In this document: positions 55,389 through 56,135 of the stretch, piece by piece
How the letters are laid out: the number at the start of each line of letters is the position of its first letter
Numbering within the stretch: the stretch's first letter is position 1
Assembly: GCF_900107695.1 (NCBI RefSeq)
Contig: NZ_FNQP01000020.1
Coordinates: 1 to 56,135, forward strand
DNA length: 56,135 bases
Direction: 5' to 3'
Source of the DNA: Thiothrix caldifontis
GTDB lineage: Bacteria; Pseudomonadota; Gammaproteobacteria; Thiotrichales; Thiotrichaceae
The notes under the pieces: generated by a model
Told to the model about the DNA's origin: nothing
Database searches by the model: none
The model's input: only the letters and a program-made list of their open reading frames with translations
Translations under genes and position numbers: made by a program

Positions 55389-55414
55389 CCGCTTTTAGAG
55401 TGCACTCTATTGCT

Positions 55415-55822
55415 TTACTCGAAATAAAACTTCCCAAACAAGGCTTCCATTTCCTCTTTGGTAAACAACGAACCGCTCACGGGTTTCGGTCCTGCTGGTG
55501 CTGAAGGTTTGACCTCAGGTTCCGCAGGTAAACCCAGTAGTTCCACCGCCCGTTCATGTGCCACCATTGCGACGCTGCGGAACGGGTAGGTTTGCTGATT
55601 GAAGGAATAACGCCCGGCCTGAATCGTCGTGAAGGCGAGCAAGGCATCTTCCCCGTGCAAACGGCTAAATGTGCAATGCGTTAAGCGCCCTTTTTCAAGG
55701 GCGAAGCGGCAAGATGCATTGTCATGGGTCGCAATTAGGAATGTGCCAGACAATTTCTGGACAACCGCATCCATTAACCCATTCCATAAGACGAGGTAAG
55801 GGTGGTAATCACGATTTGGCAT
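55415..55822 (-). CDS. DUF4388/PATAN-like domain protein
   Basis: The 135-residue protein contains LSGTFLIATHDNASCRFALE, GRLTHCTFSRLHGEDALLAF and QAGRYSFN, matching the pattern of DUF4388 (PATAN) domains, which occur in bacterial signalling proteins. A Pro/Ala linker and a short C-terminal helix (EEMEALFGKFYFE) follow. The role is unknown. Confidence 0.6.
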   Translation of the reverse strand: MPNRDYHPYLVLWNGLMDAVVQKLSGTFLIATHDNASCRFALEKGRLTHCTFSRLHGEDALLAFTTIQAGRYSFNQQTYPFRSVAMVAHERAVELLGLPAEPEVKPSAPAGPKPVSGSLFTKEEMEALFGKFYFE

Positions 55823-55842
55823 GTAACACTCGTAAGTTAAAA

Positions 55843-56046
55843 TTAACTGCGTACCAGCTTGCGCTTGCCAGCACCGGCTACCGTGGTTTTCAGGCTTTTT
55901 TCCAGCTTGGTGGTGTAAGTGCTGGTTTTGACGCTGGAAACAAAATACCAGTCTGCTTTGGCTTCGGTCGCATTCACGCTTAGCACCATGTAACCGCGTT
56001 GTGCGGTATCCGCGTAAGCCAGCGTGGGGATCAATTGCTGCACCCC
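55843..56046 (-). pseudogene. phoD: PhoD-like alkaline phosphatase, C-terminal remnant cut by an IS end
   Basis: The frame reads GVQQLIPTLAYADTAQRGYM, then VLSVNATEAKADWYFVSSVK, the C-terminal end of PhoD-type alkaline phosphatases (normally about 500 residues or more). At 56047 it meets the 18-base IS terminus. Upstream codons are read from the element, with an in-frame TAG. The rest of the gene may lie beyond the IS, outside the window. Confidence 0.65.
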
Positions 56047-56135
56047 TATACGCATCAACTTTAACCCGCGAAAGCGGTCTCCCTCTCTGGTAGGCTATTA
56101 GTTTTGCACACCGAATAGATCGACTTCGACAAGGA
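56047..56135. mobile_element. Left end of an IS element entering from the right edge
   Basis: TATACGCATCAACTTTAA (56047-56064) is the exact reverse complement of 249-266, where it closes a transposase gene. The remaining 71 bases would be the 5' non-coding part of the element; the transposase would start beyond the window. Confidence 0.6.

Overview
This window looks like a chromosomal segment of a gammaproteobacterium. Housekeeping blocks (pgsA-like/hda, fxsA-groES-groEL, guaB-guaA, xseA, dsbD, rluA) have gammaproteobacterial character. A periplasmic protein resembling SoxXA-binding SoxK, REP-like palindromes and conflict genes with formylglycine-enzyme (FGE) domains suggest a filamentous sulfur oxidiser of the Thiothrix type. 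That assignment is inference. I saw no rRNA or tRNA gene.

Layout. 1-925: the end of an IS4-like element, a truncated IS21 istA, and a short type I-E-like CRISPR array whose first repeat is cut by the IS21 end. 927-8832: RNA modification, an OmpA-like lipoprotein, a phospholipid synthase/AI-2E transporter/hda block, a DUF533 protein, a DsbD with a doubled N-terminal domain, and H-NS. 9103-22043: a GGDEF-EAL protein, fxsA, groESL under a perfect CIRCE operator, a vapBC pair, a GFA protein, a 2OG-Fe(II) oxygenase, an RpfE-like protein, xseA, the SoxK-like protein, and guaBA.

22204-29760 is the most striking part. It is a co-directional operon encoding a Trypco2-like protein, a trypsin-like protease, a MoxR-type AAA ATPase, a very long vWA-like/TPR/FGE protein, a DUF559 nuclease-fold protein and a second FGE protein. 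The two FGE C-termini lie in nearly identical DNA that differs only in a short core. There, 17 substitutions fall almost entirely at first and second positions of codons ending in a constant base, in the pattern expected from adenine-specific mutagenesis by a diversity-generating retroelement (DGR). No reverse transcriptase or template repeat is visible here, so any DGR would have to act from elsewhere. The first FGE gene also carries a one-base frameshift just before its variable core. A separate TIR-nSTAND-FGE gene (49453-52284) is a second sensor/effector architecture with the same recognition fold.

29950-36352: a giant membrane protein of unknown function, a transglutaminase, then a stretch of decayed genes (xfp, a host-attachment protein, cbpA fused to the end of cbpM). 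36379-56135: genes of phosphate limitation. btaA, btaB and plcP exchange phospholipids for betaine lipid, pstS binds phosphate, ppk2 handles polyphosphate, and a phytase-like lipoprotein, a cpdB-like nucleotidase and a phoD remnant recover phosphate from organic sources. Five candidate Pho boxes with 11-bp periodic half-sites lie in front of these units. The phoD remnant is cut by an IS end with the same 18-bp terminus as the IS at the left edge of the window.
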